Shown here piece by piece: positions 51,561 through 59,279 of a DNA stretch of 64,000 nt. The notes below the pieces were generated by a model. That model did no database searches. It had not been told where the DNA came from and was given only the letters and a program-made list of their open reading frames with translations. The DNA comes from CALINB01 sp938045325 (GTDB lineage Bacteria; Pseudomonadota; Alphaproteobacteria; Rhodospirillales; CALINB01), in the NCBI GenBank assembly GCA_038114465.1, contig JAYNQW010000005.1:62001-126000 (forward strand), written 5' to 3'. Within the stretch, counting starts at the first letter, position 1. Every line of letters begins with the position of its first letter. The position numbers were made by a program, and so were the translations under genes.

Positions 51561-51997
51561 CAGAGACGGCACAAATTCATGGAACCTGCATCGCCATTGA
51601 TGACGCCGCCATCGTACTTCTCGGGCCGCCGGGATGCGGTAAATCCGATCTTGCCTTGCGTTTAATCGATGCCGGCGCAACCCTCATTGCCGATGACCGC
51701 ATCGATATTAAGCGCGCAGGCAATAACCTGATCGTATCACCGCCTGTTAACATTGCCGGCTTGATTGAAGTGCGCGGCATCGGCATCGTTAAAACCGTTC
51801 ACCGGGAATCCGGCGTCCTGACAACGGCATTTGAATTAGTACCGCCTGAGCACATCGAACGCATGCCCCAACCTTTACACTGGTCTATGCTGGGGCTCTC
51901 AATTCCCAAATTTAAATTGGATCCGTTCGCTTCCTCCGCCGGTGCGAAAATCCGTATCGTGGTCAGAAACGCGGGCCAGGACTTTACAAGTTCGTGA
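51557..51997 (+). CDS. hprK: HPr kinase/phosphorylase, short alphaproteobacterial form
   Basis: A 146-residue protein containing only the C-terminal catalytic half of HprK. Walker A is VLLGPPGCGKSDLALRLIDA, followed by IADDRIDIKRAGNNLIV and IEVRGIGIVK, the HprK signature region. The N-terminal domain present in Firmicutes enzymes is absent, as is usual in alphaproteobacteria. It would phosphorylate HPr on Ser, linking envelope sensing by ChvG/ChvI to the phosphotransferase chain encoded downstream. It overlaps chvG by four bases; about 130 non-coding bases separate it from rapZ. Confidence 0.93.
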   Translation: MTETAQIHGTCIAIDDAAIVLLGPPGCGKSDLALRLIDAGATLIADDRIDIKRAGNNLIVSPPVNIAGLIEVRGIGIVKTVHRESGVLTTAFELVPPEHIERMPQPLHWSMLGLSIPKFKLDPFASSAGAKIRIVVRNAGQDFTSS

Positions 51998-52128
51998 ACC
52001 GGCACAAAACGATCCCAGCCTTCTTCTGGTTTTTTCAGCAATTCCAAGCCTATCGGGCTCGGCATTGTGCCCGGGGCTGGTTTCTGTAGAGTACCCGCCA
52101 AGAGATATCGGGAGAGCCCAGGAAGATC

Positions 52129-53058
52129 ATGAGCACCACCGCATCGACGCAACCTGCGCCGCCGTCAGAACAGTCACGGCGGGTTCTGATCGTCACCGGT
52201 ATGTCCGGCGCGGGCAAATCGACTGCGCTGAAATCGCTGGAAGATATCGGCTATGAAACAGTCGATAATATTCCGCTCTCTTTAATGGTCAGTCTCGTCT
52301 CCCCCATGCAATCGGAATTACCGTTTCAAGGGGAAGGTGCGCCTTTGGCCATCGGTGTCGATATCCGCACCCGGGACTTTGATGCCCAGTCGTTTATTAA
52401 TTATTGGGATGACCTGCTTCATCATACGGATATTTCCGTCACCGTCTTATTTCTCGATTGCGATGACGAAGAATTAAACCGCCGTTATACGGAAACCCGG
52501 CACCGTCATCCTTTGGCGGCCGACCGCCCGGTCATTGACGGGATTCGCCATGAACGGGAAATAGTGTCGGATTTACGCCGGCGCGCCGATCAAGTGATCG
52601 ATACGACACAGCTGACTCCGCGGGAATTAAACAATTTAATAACCGGACATTTCTCGCTGGAAAACCGCCAACGGCTTTCCGTATTTGTTACCTCTTTTTC
52701 CTACCGTCGCGGCATACCACGGGAAGCCGATCTCGTCTTCGATGTCCGGTTTTTGCGAAACCCCCACTACGAAACCGAGCTCAAGGAACTAACCGGCCTT
52801 GACGTGGCGGTCGGTGCGTATATTCGTGAAGACAATGAATTTAATGAGTTTATTCAAAATTTAACGCGGTTGTTCGAACAGCTTTTGCCCCGTTATGCCG
52901 CGGAGGGAAAAAGCTACCTGACGATCGCTATCGGCTGCACGGGCGGCAAACACCGTTCCGTGTTCGTTGCCGAACAATTAAAATTATGGTTGTCTGAACA
53001 TCATCATAAAGCGCAAATCAATCATCGTGACCTTAACAAGACTAAAGATTTAAATTGA
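52129..53058 (+). CDS. rapZ: RNase adapter protein RapZ/YvcJ
   Basis: A 309-residue P-loop protein. Walker A is VTGMSGAGKSTALKSLEDIG followed by TVDNIPLSL, and the C-terminal domain carries the signature TIAIGCTGGKHRSVFVAEQL. In enterobacteria RapZ guides RNase E to the GlmZ small RNA, controlling glucosamine-6-phosphate synthesis; in other bacteria it is a nucleotide-binding protein of unclear role. It lies between hprK and the EIIA-HPr-EI genes, as is typical. Confidence 0.95.
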   Translation: MSTTASTQPAPPSEQSRRVLIVTGMSGAGKSTALKSLEDIGYETVDNIPLSLMVSLVSPMQSELPFQGEGAPLAIGVDIRTRDFDAQSFINYWDDLLHHTDISVTVLFLDCDDEELNRRYTETRHRHPLAADRPVIDGIRHEREIVSDLRRRADQVIDTTQLTPRELNNLITGHFSLENRQRLSVFVTSFSYRRGIPREADLVFDVRFLRNPHYETELKELTGLDVAVGAYIREDNEFNEFIQNLTRLFEQLLPRYAAEGKSYLTIAIGCTGGKHRSVFVAEQLKLWLSEHHHKAQINHRDLNKTKDLN

Positions 53059-53087
53059 AATTCTGTGGCAAGGAGCATGTTTAACAA

Positions 53088-53495
53088 ATGATTGGCCTCG
53101 TCCTCGTCACGCACGGCCGCCTGGCCGTAGAAATGATTGCCGCCCTTGAACACGTCGTGGGGCAGCAAGAACACATCAAACCGATTTGCATCGGCGCTGA
53201 TGACGATATGGAACAGCGCCGCACTGATATTCTAAATAGCGTGAAAGACGTGAACACCGGAGACGGTGTCGTTGTCTTAACCGACATGTTCGGCGGCACG
53301 CCGTCAAACCTGGCTATTTCCATCATGGACAATGCCAATGTCGAGGTCATTGCCGGTGTCAATTTACCGATGCTGATCAAGCTTGCGAGCGCACGCCAAG
53401 AAAAGTCGCTGGAAGATGCTGTCGCATGTGCACAGGAAGCCGGCCGCAAATACATCAATATTGCTTCTCAACTTTTAAAAGAAGAAGGGAAGTAG
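53088..53495 (+). CDS. PTS system mannose-type EIIA component
   Basis: A 135-residue EIIA-Man-like protein. The phosphorylated His9 is in LVLVTHGRLAVEMI, and DGVVVLTDMFGGTPSNLAIS follows near residue 65. No EIIB or EIIC is encoded nearby, so the protein more likely serves regulation than sugar uptake. The ribosome site AAGGAG lies 12 bases before ATG 53088. HPr follows 6 bases later. Confidence 0.94.
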   Translation: MIGLVLVTHGRLAVEMIAALEHVVGQQEHIKPICIGADDDMEQRRTDILNSVKDVNTGDGVVVLTDMFGGTPSNLAISIMDNANVEVIAGVNLPMLIKLASARQEKSLEDAVACAQEAGRKYINIASQLLKEEGK

Positions 53496-53501
53496 AGCAC
53501 T

Positions 53502-53780
53502 TTGAATAATGAGCCGTTACACCGCCAATCGGTGATGATTCAAAATCAAAGAGGGCTTCACGCCCGTGCCGCCGCAAAATTTGTCGAGACCGCCAACCAG
53601 TTCAATGCCGACATTGCTGTCGGCAAAAGCGGGCAAACCGTTTCAGGGTTTTCGATCATGGGCTTGATGATGCTGGCTGCCGGGCCCGGCTCTAAAATTG
53701 AAATACAAACCAACGGGCCGGAAGCTGAAGATGCCTTAAACGCGCTCGTTAAATTAGTGGAAGACGAATTTCACGAATAA
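53502..53780 (+). CDS. ptsH: Phosphocarrier protein HPr
   Basis: A 92-residue HPr. His20 in QRGLHARAAAKFV is the EI-phosphorylated site; Ser50, in FSIMGLMML, is where HprK would act. Both regulatory sites are therefore intact. A TTG at 53502 fits the expected spacing after the EIIA gene; ATG 53535 is an alternative, although it would leave a short N-terminus. It sits between EIIA and EI, completing a soluble relay. Confidence 0.94.
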   Translation: MNNEPLHRQSVMIQNQRGLHARAAAKFVETANQFNADIAVGKSGQTVSGFSIMGLMMLAAGPGSKIEIQTNGPEAEDALNALVKLVEDEFHE

Positions 53781-53798
53781 AACAATTCCGGATACATC

Positions 53799-55553
53799 GT
53801 GAGCAAAAAAGAATTAAAGTTTGAAGGGTTAAGCGTTTCGCCGGGCATCGGTATCGGCAAAGCGTTCGTGCGCGAAAGCGGTGCAATCGCCGCGCCCAAG
53901 TACAAAATCCGGCACCGGGAAATAAACGAAGAAGTAGAGCGGTTTCACCGTGCAATCTCGCGCACGCGCCGGCAAATCACACGATTGCGCTCAAAGCTCA
54001 AAGGCGCGCCGGCGACGGCGGAAGAAGAAATGGGTTACCTGTTCGATGCTTACGCCCATATGCTGAAAAACTCCCGCTTGATCCGGGGTGCCGAAAGCCG
54101 AATTCAAACGGAACGCATCAATGCCGAAGCGGCCGTTCAAACCGAAATCGAAGAAATCGCCAAAACATTTTCCAATATGGAAGATGCCTACATTGCGGCC
54201 CGCATTGAAGATATTCGTGATGTTGGCAACCGACTCGTTAAAAACTTATCGCGGGCCCCCGTGCAGCCCTTCGCGCATGTCCCCAAAGGCAGCATCGTGC
54301 TTGCCGATATACTAACACCGGAAGACACCGCTCAGCTCAACCCAAACAAAACCGCGGGTGCAGCGACCATGGTCGGCGGCGCCGAGGGCCATACCGCCAT
54401 TTTACTTCGCGCCCTCGGTCTGCCGGCCGTGCTTGGTGCCGAAGATATGCTGCGCCACGTCCGCACGAATGACCCTGTCATTGTTGATGGCGACCGGGGA
54501 CTGGTCATCATTCACCCTACGGCGGAAACCCAAAGCACGTATGAACGCCTGCGCAGCAATCAGATGCGCAAAAACCGCCAGCTGACCCGGCTGCGCGATC
54601 AAAAAGCGAAAACCCGTGACGGTACCGTCGTCGCCCTGCGGGCGAACGTTGAATTACCGATGGAGATGGAATTGGTCACACGGGCCGGCGCCGAGGGAAT
54701 CGGTTTGCTGCGCAGTGAGTTTATGTTCATGAACCGGGCCAAGCTGCCCAGCGAAGATGAACAGTACCGTGCCCTACGAGAATTGATCCGGCCCATGAAA
54801 GGAAACCCCGTCACGATCCGCACCCTCGATGTGGGCGGAGAGAAAGTGGCATCCCCTAGTGACGGCGATCAAATTCCTGTGGACGTCTCGCCGCTCGGTC
54901 TTCGGGGAATTCGCTTGTCCCTCGCCCGGCCGGAATTACTGGAAACGCAATTCAGAGCCATCCTTCGTGCCGGCGTGCACGGCGATATCCGTATTCTGCT
55001 GCCCATGGTGACGAACGCATCCGAGGTGCGCCGGGCGCGTGACATCATGGCCCGGGCGGCCCGGCGCCTAAAACGGCGCGGTGTAAAATTCGCCCGGCCC
55101 TTGCCGCCGATCGGGACCATGATCGAAGTGCCGAGTGCAGCTCTGGCTGCCGATTCTCTCACACAGGTCAGCGATTTTTTGGCGATCGGTTCAAACGACC
55201 TCACCATGTACACCTTGGCGATCGACCGCGCCGATGAACATGTCGCCCATCTTTACGACCCCCTTCATCCGGCCGTCTTGCGGCTCATACAGTTTTCGGC
55301 CGAAGCCGCCTTGCGCGCGCGTATCCCGCTGAGCATGTGCGGCGAGATGGCCGGCGACCCCCGGTTTACCGCCCTGCTGCTCGGGCTTGGGTTTCGCGAC
55401 CTATCCATGACCGCGGCCAACATCCCCCGGGTCAAGCAACGTATTCAGCGCCTCGATCTTGCGGCTGCCAACCATCGCGCTCGCACGATCATGGATCAAA
55501 TCGACGCCGGACGCATCGCCGCTTTGATCGATGATTTCAATGCGTTAGCCTGA
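53799..55553 (+). CDS. ptsI: Phosphoenolpyruvate-protein phosphotransferase (enzyme I)
   Basis: A 584-residue enzyme I with a GTG start. The N-terminal HPr-binding domain leads to the active-site His198 in VGGAEGHTAILLRALGLPAV, and the C-terminal PEP-binding barrel has LLRSEFMFMNR, RTLDVGGEKVA, DFLAIGSNDLTMYTLAIDR and the PEP signature LSMCGEMAGDP. It lacks the N-terminal GAF domain of PtsP. It phosphorylates HPr from PEP; with no permease nearby, the chain is probably regulatory. It ends just before the structured leader of ahcY. Confidence 0.96.
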   Translation: MSKKELKFEGLSVSPGIGIGKAFVRESGAIAAPKYKIRHREINEEVERFHRAISRTRRQITRLRSKLKGAPATAEEEMGYLFDAYAHMLKNSRLIRGAESRIQTERINAEAAVQTEIEEIAKTFSNMEDAYIAARIEDIRDVGNRLVKNLSRAPVQPFAHVPKGSIVLADILTPEDTAQLNPNKTAGAATMVGGAEGHTAILLRALGLPAVLGAEDMLRHVRTNDPVIVDGDRGLVIIHPTAETQSTYERLRSNQMRKNRQLTRLRDQKAKTRDGTVVALRANVELPMEMELVTRAGAEGIGLLRSEFMFMNRAKLPSEDEQYRALRELIRPMKGNPVTIRTLDVGGEKVASPSDGDQIPVDVSPLGLRGIRLSLARPELLETQFRAILRAGVHGDIRILLPMVTNASEVRRARDIMARAARRLKRRGVKFARPLPPIGTMIEVPSAALAADSLTQVSDFLAIGSNDLTMYTLAIDRADEHVAHLYDPLHPAVLRLIQFSAEAALRARIPLSMCGEMAGDPRFTALLLGLGFRDLSMTAANIPRVKQRIQRLDLAAANHRARTIMDQIDAGRIAALIDDFNALA

Positions 55554-55556
55554 TCA

Positions 55557-55627
55557 GGGTGGAGCTTTCCTGGTTTGGCCTTGCGGTCGGCGGGGCCGGT
55601 CTGTTAAGACCCCATGCAACTCCAACC
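55557..55627 (+). promoter_or_regulatory. Structured leader upstream of ahcY
   Basis: Between ptsI and ahcY, GGGTGGAG (55557-55564) can pair with CTCCAACC (55620-55627), with one unpaired base. Inside lies a perfect hairpin, GGTCT-GTTA-AGACC (55598-55611), and a further GGCC...GGCC pair upstream of it. The arrangement resembles a two- or three-helix junction. I cannot match it to the SAH or SAM riboswitch consensuses I know. There is no T-run after the stem, so a simple terminator is unlikely. Confidence 0.35.
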
Positions 55628-55672
55628 GACAAATTCATCACATCGAACCGTAGACGAGGAGCAAGAAGCACG

Positions 55673-56968
55673 ATGGCCGCATTTGAAGATTATAAAGTCG
55701 CTGATATTGAACAGGCTGAGTGGGGCCACAAGGAAATTGCAATTGCTGAAACCGAAATGCCGGGGTTAATGGCATTGCGCGAGGAATATAAAGGCAAAAA
55801 TCCCCTGAAAGGGGCGCGAATCGCCGGCTGTATCCACATGACGATTCAAACGGCTGTGTTGATCGAAACCCTGGTCGAACTCGGCGCCGAGGTTCGCTGG
55901 AGTTCCTGCAATATCTTTTCGACTCAGGATCACGCCGCCGCCGCCATTGCCGACAATAATCTTCCGGTTTTTGCCTGGAAGGGCGAAACGGAAGAGGAAT
56001 TCTGGTGGTGTATCGAACAAACAATCCACGGGCCGGACGGTTGGGTGCCGAATATCCTGCTCGATGACGGCGGCGATCTCACACAAATCATGCATGAAAA
56101 GTACCCCGAATTGCTCAATGATGTTGTCGGCCTTTCGGAAGAAACAACGACCGGCGTGCACCGGCTTCATGAAATGGAGAAAAGCGGCACACTGAAAGTG
56201 CCCGCCATTAACGTTAACGACTCGGTGACGAAATCCAAATTCGACAATCTTTACGGCTGCCGCGAAAGTCTGGTCGACGGCATCAAACGCGCGACCGACG
56301 TTATGCTCGCCGGCAAAGTCGCCGTCGTCTGCGGTTACGGAGACGTCGGCAAGGGCTCGGCACAAAGCCTACGCAGTCAAGGCGCGCGCGTGATGATCAC
56401 CGAAATCGATCCGATCTGCGCCCTGCAAGCCGCCATGGAAGGCTACGACGTGACCACCATGGATGAAGCGGCTTCAATCAGTGATATCTTCGTGACCACG
56501 ACCGGCAATATCGATGTGATCACCCTCGATCATATGCGCGACATGAAAGACCGGGCGATCGTCTGTAACATCGGTCACTTCGATTCCGAAATTCAGGTCG
56601 GCGCCCTGCGCAATTACAAATGGCACAATGTCAAACCGCAAGTCGACGAGGTCGAATTCCCGGACGGCAAACGTCTAATCTTGCTTGCCGAAGGCCGCTT
56701 GGTGAACTTGGGTTGTGCTACGGGTCATCCGAGTTTTGTAATGAGCGCGTCATTCACTAACCAGGTTCTTGCGCAGATCGAGCTTTGGCAAAATCACGCC
56801 AATTACGAAAACAAGGTTTATGTTTTACCGAAGCCACTTGATGAGAAGGTCGCCCAACTGCACCTCGACCGCTTGGGCGCAAAATTAACCGCGCTCAGCA
56901 AGGAGCAAGCCGACTATATCGGTGTTTCGACCGAAGGGCCCTTCAAGCCGGAATACTACCGCTACTAA
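55673..56968 (+). CDS. ahcY: Adenosylhomocysteinase
   Basis: A 431-residue S-adenosylhomocysteine hydrolase. It begins YKVADIEQAEWGHKEIAIAE, contains SCNIFSTQDHAAAAIADNNL and the NAD-binding segment VVCGYGDVGKGSAQSLRSQG, and ends KPEYYRY, as the family does. It splits S-adenosylhomocysteine to adenosine and homocysteine, relieving product inhibition of methyltransferases. ATG 55673 is supported by GAGGAG upstream and by the family N-terminus; a longer in-frame GTG start at 55559 overlaps the leader structure. Confidence 0.97.
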   Translation: MAAFEDYKVADIEQAEWGHKEIAIAETEMPGLMALREEYKGKNPLKGARIAGCIHMTIQTAVLIETLVELGAEVRWSSCNIFSTQDHAAAAIADNNLPVFAWKGETEEEFWWCIEQTIHGPDGWVPNILLDDGGDLTQIMHEKYPELLNDVVGLSEETTTGVHRLHEMEKSGTLKVPAINVNDSVTKSKFDNLYGCRESLVDGIKRATDVMLAGKVAVVCGYGDVGKGSAQSLRSQGARVMITEIDPICALQAAMEGYDVTTMDEAASISDIFVTTTGNIDVITLDHMRDMKDRAIVCNIGHFDSEIQVGALRNYKWHNVKPQVDEVEFPDGKRLILLAEGRLVNLGCATGHPSFVMSASFTNQVLAQIELWQNHANYENKVYVLPKPLDEKVAQLHLDRLGAKLTALSKEQADYIGVSTEGPFKPEYYRY

Positions 56969-57104
56969 GCGAACGCTGGGCAAAGCGCATATCAACCAGC
57001 GCCCGAATGGCGCACCTTGTTTATATAAGACAGGGCGCATAAGATTCGGCCGTGAGAATTCGCGCAGGCAAGTACCGTTCCGTTCATCGGGCAGGATCCG
57101 GGTC

Positions 57105-59252
57105 ATGAGCCCCCTGACCGCCTTCGCGCTCGGCACCGTCATCGCCGCCTTATGCTGCGGCACATTGGCCTTTCGCGAATTTCGCCGCCGCCGTCAAGCG
57201 GAACAGCGCCAACGCGCCGGTCAGCAAATCGCCGAAAAACATCAAGCGTTGTTAGAAACCGCCCCCGATGGATTTTTCCGTTGGGAGATTATTAGTGACA
57301 AGCCGGACGGTGGCTTTCTGAATGGCCCGGCAACATGTTCTCGCCGTTTGGCCGTACTGCTGAAACTGCAAAACGGCACCGCGGCGACGTTTAACGAAAT
57401 CCTCGATTGTTTTGATCCAGAGGCGTCGGCCCAACTCGCCGCAAACGTTCAAACCTTGCGCGAACAAGGCGCACCGTTTGATTTAAAGCTCACTTTAAAA
57501 CAAGAACCGGCGCACCGCTCAAATGGTAACCGGCACATCCTGGTGTTCGGCTCGCGCACAGCCGGCATCGACGGCCAAGCGTTTGCCGACGTCATTTGGA
57601 TGCGCCCTTCCACGGAACCGCTGGCGCCGGCGCAGCCGGAACCGGTGCCTCTCGAACCAGCCGCCGCCAAACCCGTTGAAGCCGATCCAGCTCCGATTCC
57701 AAAAGCCCGAACCGAACCGCTGACTGAGCAGCCGCCACCCGATACCTTCCATGAACACGTATTTAACGCGGCCTTAAACAGCATCGGCACGCCGCTCGCC
57801 ATATTCAATCACGACGCGGCCCTCGAATATTTTAACGATTCTTATGCTGCATTTTGGGATCTGCCGGCCGATTGGCTCAAAACCCATCCGTCGATTAATC
57901 AGGTTCTGGATGCGCTGCGCGAGCGCCGGCTCTTACCGGAGGTCGCCAATTTTGTTACCTATAAAGATGAGCAGCGTGCATTGTTCGGACAACTTAAAGA
58001 GCCAAAAGAAATCCTCATTCATCAACCCAACGGTACGACAGTAAAAAATACAATTAACCCAACAGACAACGGCGGGCTGGTCTTTTCATATGAAGATGTC
58101 ACCGGCCATCTCGCCCTGGAACGGTCCGTTAACGCCTTAACGGCTGTTCAGCGCGAGACTCTCGATCATTTGCACGAAGGCATTGCCGTTTTCGGTAGCG
58201 ACGGGCGTTTAAAACTGTGCAACCCGATGTTCGCTTCGCTTTGGCCGATCACACCGGAACAACGCGAAACGGAACCGCACATCAGTGACATCATCGATCT
58301 TTTTCAGACATCGCCCGGCGGCCAACCTCTCGAGGCGGCGGAAAAAGAAAGGCAGATTGCCCATCTATTAAGCCGCGAGTCAGATGCCCGACGCATTCCC
58401 GGGCGAAACGGGAAAATTTTGGATTACACGAAAGTGCCGCTGCCCGACGGCGCTGTTCTGTTGAGTTATCTCGACGTCACCGATAGCGCGCGGGTCGAAG
58501 AGGCCCTGACCCAAAAAGCCGCCGCCCTCGGCGAAGCCAATCAATTGAAATCCGCCTTTATCGCGAATGTCTCTTATGAAGTTCAAACACCCTTGAAGGC
58601 GGTGTTGGGTTTCACAGAAATTTTAGCCGATGAGTATTACGGTGCGTTATCGCCCCGGCAAAAAGAGTACATCGAAAACATTCGAGAAACGGCTCAAGGC
58701 TTATCGACCATCGTGACGGACATCCTTGACCTCGCGTCGATCGAGGCCGGATTAATGACTCTCGATCTCGACAGTATCGATATCCATGCCATGATGGTAT
58801 CGGTGCTGAATTTGATCCGCGAAAACGCCCGCCATAAGCATATAAAAATCGAGTTCGATTGTGCGCCGGACATCGGCTGGATGGCTGCCGATGAACGGCG
58901 GCTAAAACAAGTACTCTTTAACTTATTGACGAATGCCGTTCAGTTCACGCCGGCCCATGGGACGGTTGCCCTTAAGGCAAACCGAAATGGCAATAACATT
59001 CAATTTATTGTTGCCGATACCGGCAGCGGCATTCCTCAAGCCGATCAAGAACGGGTCTTTTCGACCTTTGAGCGCGCCGTGCCGGTTGATGAAGATCAAT
59101 CACAACAGGGCGCCGGCCTGGGATTATCGCTGGTGAAAAATTTTGTCGAACTGCATGGCGGCACGGTTGACTTGAAATCCCGGCCGGGCCGGGGCACAAC
59201 ATTTATCTGCCGGTTGCCGGACACCGGACAGCAAAGCGAACAGCGTGCATAG
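57105..59252 (+). CDS. divL: DivL-like PAS sensor with Tyr in place of the phospho-accepting His
   Basis: A 715-residue protein. An N-terminal membrane helix (LTAFALGTVIAALCCGTLAF) precedes three PAS-like regions (about residues 45-170, 225-340 and 355-460), joined by a Pro/Glu/Ala-rich linker, then a dimerisation helix and an ATPase domain (NLLTNAVQFTP, ADTGSGIPQADQERV, QGAGLGLSLVKNF). In the H-box the sequence is FIANVSYEVQTPLKAVLGF: Tyr491 replaces His, exactly as in Caulobacter DivL (Tyr550). DivL modulates the CckA kinase through DivK rather than acting as an ordinary kinase. ATG 57105, with AGGA upstream, begins directly before the membrane helix. Neighbours tsaE-amgK-murU-addB match the DivL locus of other alphaproteobacteria. 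Confidence 0.88.
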   Translation: MSPLTAFALGTVIAALCCGTLAFREFRRRRQAEQRQRAGQQIAEKHQALLETAPDGFFRWEIISDKPDGGFLNGPATCSRRLAVLLKLQNGTAATFNEILDCFDPEASAQLAANVQTLREQGAPFDLKLTLKQEPAHRSNGNRHILVFGSRTAGIDGQAFADVIWMRPSTEPLAPAQPEPVPLEPAAAKPVEADPAPIPKARTEPLTEQPPPDTFHEHVFNAALNSIGTPLAIFNHDAALEYFNDSYAAFWDLPADWLKTHPSINQVLDALRERRLLPEVANFVTYKDEQRALFGQLKEPKEILIHQPNGTTVKNTINPTDNGGLVFSYEDVTGHLALERSVNALTAVQRETLDHLHEGIAVFGSDGRLKLCNPMFASLWPITPEQRETEPHISDIIDLFQTSPGGQPLEAAEKERQIAHLLSRESDARRIPGRNGKILDYTKVPLPDGAVLLSYLDVTDSARVEEALTQKAAALGEANQLKSAFIANVSYEVQTPLKAVLGFTEILADEYYGALSPRQKEYIENIRETAQGLSTIVTDILDLASIEAGLMTLDLDSIDIHAMMVSVLNLIRENARHKHIKIEFDCAPDIGWMAADERRLKQVLFNLLTNAVQFTPAHGTVALKANRNGNNIQFIVADTGSGIPQADQERVFSTFERAVPVDEDQSQQGAGLGLSLVKNFVELHGGTVDLKSRPGRGTTFICRLPDTGQQSEQRA

Positions 59253-59279
59253 CCTTATGTTTAGAAAGTTATATGAACA

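Noticed and set aside
55557..55627. Known SAH or SAM riboswitch
   Set aside because: The conserved loop sequences of those classes, as I recall them, are not present; only generic pairing is seen, so it is kept as a candidate structure.
57105..59252. Inactivated histidine kinase caused by a His to Tyr mutation
   Set aside because: The Tyr is the normal state of DivL, and the ATPase domain and locus context are intact, so it is not a pseudogene.
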